A stretch of 33,895 bases of DNA from Bacteroidota bacterium (GTDB taxonomy: Bacteria > Bacteroidota > Bacteroidia > Bacteroidales > VadinHA17). This document shows, in pieces, positions 33,753 to 33,895 of this stretch (positions are counted from its first letter, which is position 1; every line of letters begins with the position of its first letter). The DNA is taken from the NCBI GenBank assembly GCA_030613125.1, contig JAUWMO010000003.1, positions 1 to 33,895 on the forward strand, given 5' to 3'. The position numbers and the translations under genes were made by a program. The notes beneath the pieces were generated by a model. The model had not been told where the DNA came from. It searched no databases and worked only from the letters and a program-made list of their open reading frames with translations.

Positions 33753-33895
33753 ATCTTAAGTTTAGAAGTTGATTGTAAATTTCATAACAGGCCCAGGCAT
33801 CAGTGGCAGCATAATTTAGCTGTTGGGGAATGAGTTTGACAGACTCCCAATTTGACAGTTGTTGTGACTTCGAAATTTTGAATTTCAGAATATTA
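33739..33895 (-). CDS. 3'-5' exonuclease (RNase D / DEDD-like), C-terminal end only
   Basis: Minus-strand reading NILKFKISKSQQLSNWESVKLIPQQLNYAATDAWACYEIYNQLLNLRYALS*; LxYAAxDAWACYxIY motif; overlaps the start of the next gene by 14 nt. Confidence 0.8.
   Translation of the reverse strand, partial: NILKFKISKSQQLSNWESVKLIPQQLNYAATDAWACYEIYNQLLNLRYALS

Noticed and set aside
1-33895. SusC/SusD pair, tRNA or rRNA genes
   Set aside because: No TonB-dependent receptor or SusD-like ORF in the track, and no cloverleaf or rRNA-like sequence recognised by reading.

Overview
AT-rich Bacteroidota-type chromosomal window (inferred from gene content, TAnnTTTG-like -7 elements and lipoprotein signals). The left ~18 kb is a carbohydrate-degradation locus. 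It has a co-directional block (794-12070) encoding a beta-helix protein, two large secreted proteins I cannot assign to a family (888 and 606 aa), a Tat-signal GH109-like Gfo/Idh/MocA protein, a heparinase II/III-like lipoprotein and a Tat-signal DegT/DnrJ-type PLP enzyme. This is followed by a decayed sulfatase, then a second heparinase II/III-like gene and a GH2 gene on the minus strand. No SusC/SusD pair lies inside the window. The right half holds an MNT-HEPN toxin-antitoxin-like pair, mutS2, an intact IS element with a perfect 10-bp target duplication, two aldo/keto reductases, a membrane protein/wHTH/CreD cluster, an S9 peptidase, a beta-barrel-like protein, an RlmI-like methyltransferase and the end of a 3'-5' exonuclease. 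The strongest non-gene signals are: (i) a 149-bp MITE-like element with 6-bp target duplications inserted at the 3' end of the GH2 gene, which supplies its last 15 codons and stop, and whose in-silico excision restores a short native C-terminus; (ii) a 163-bp non-coding element with 11-bp flanking duplications; (iii) a shared palindrome ACTTTG-N5-CAAAGT upstream of both the membrane-protein gene and creD, overlapping a promoter -7-like motif at the first; (iv) paired ~120-bp dispersed repeats bracketing the wHTH-creD genes plus a 5 x 11-bp tandem array. All family calls are from reading motifs; no database search was run.
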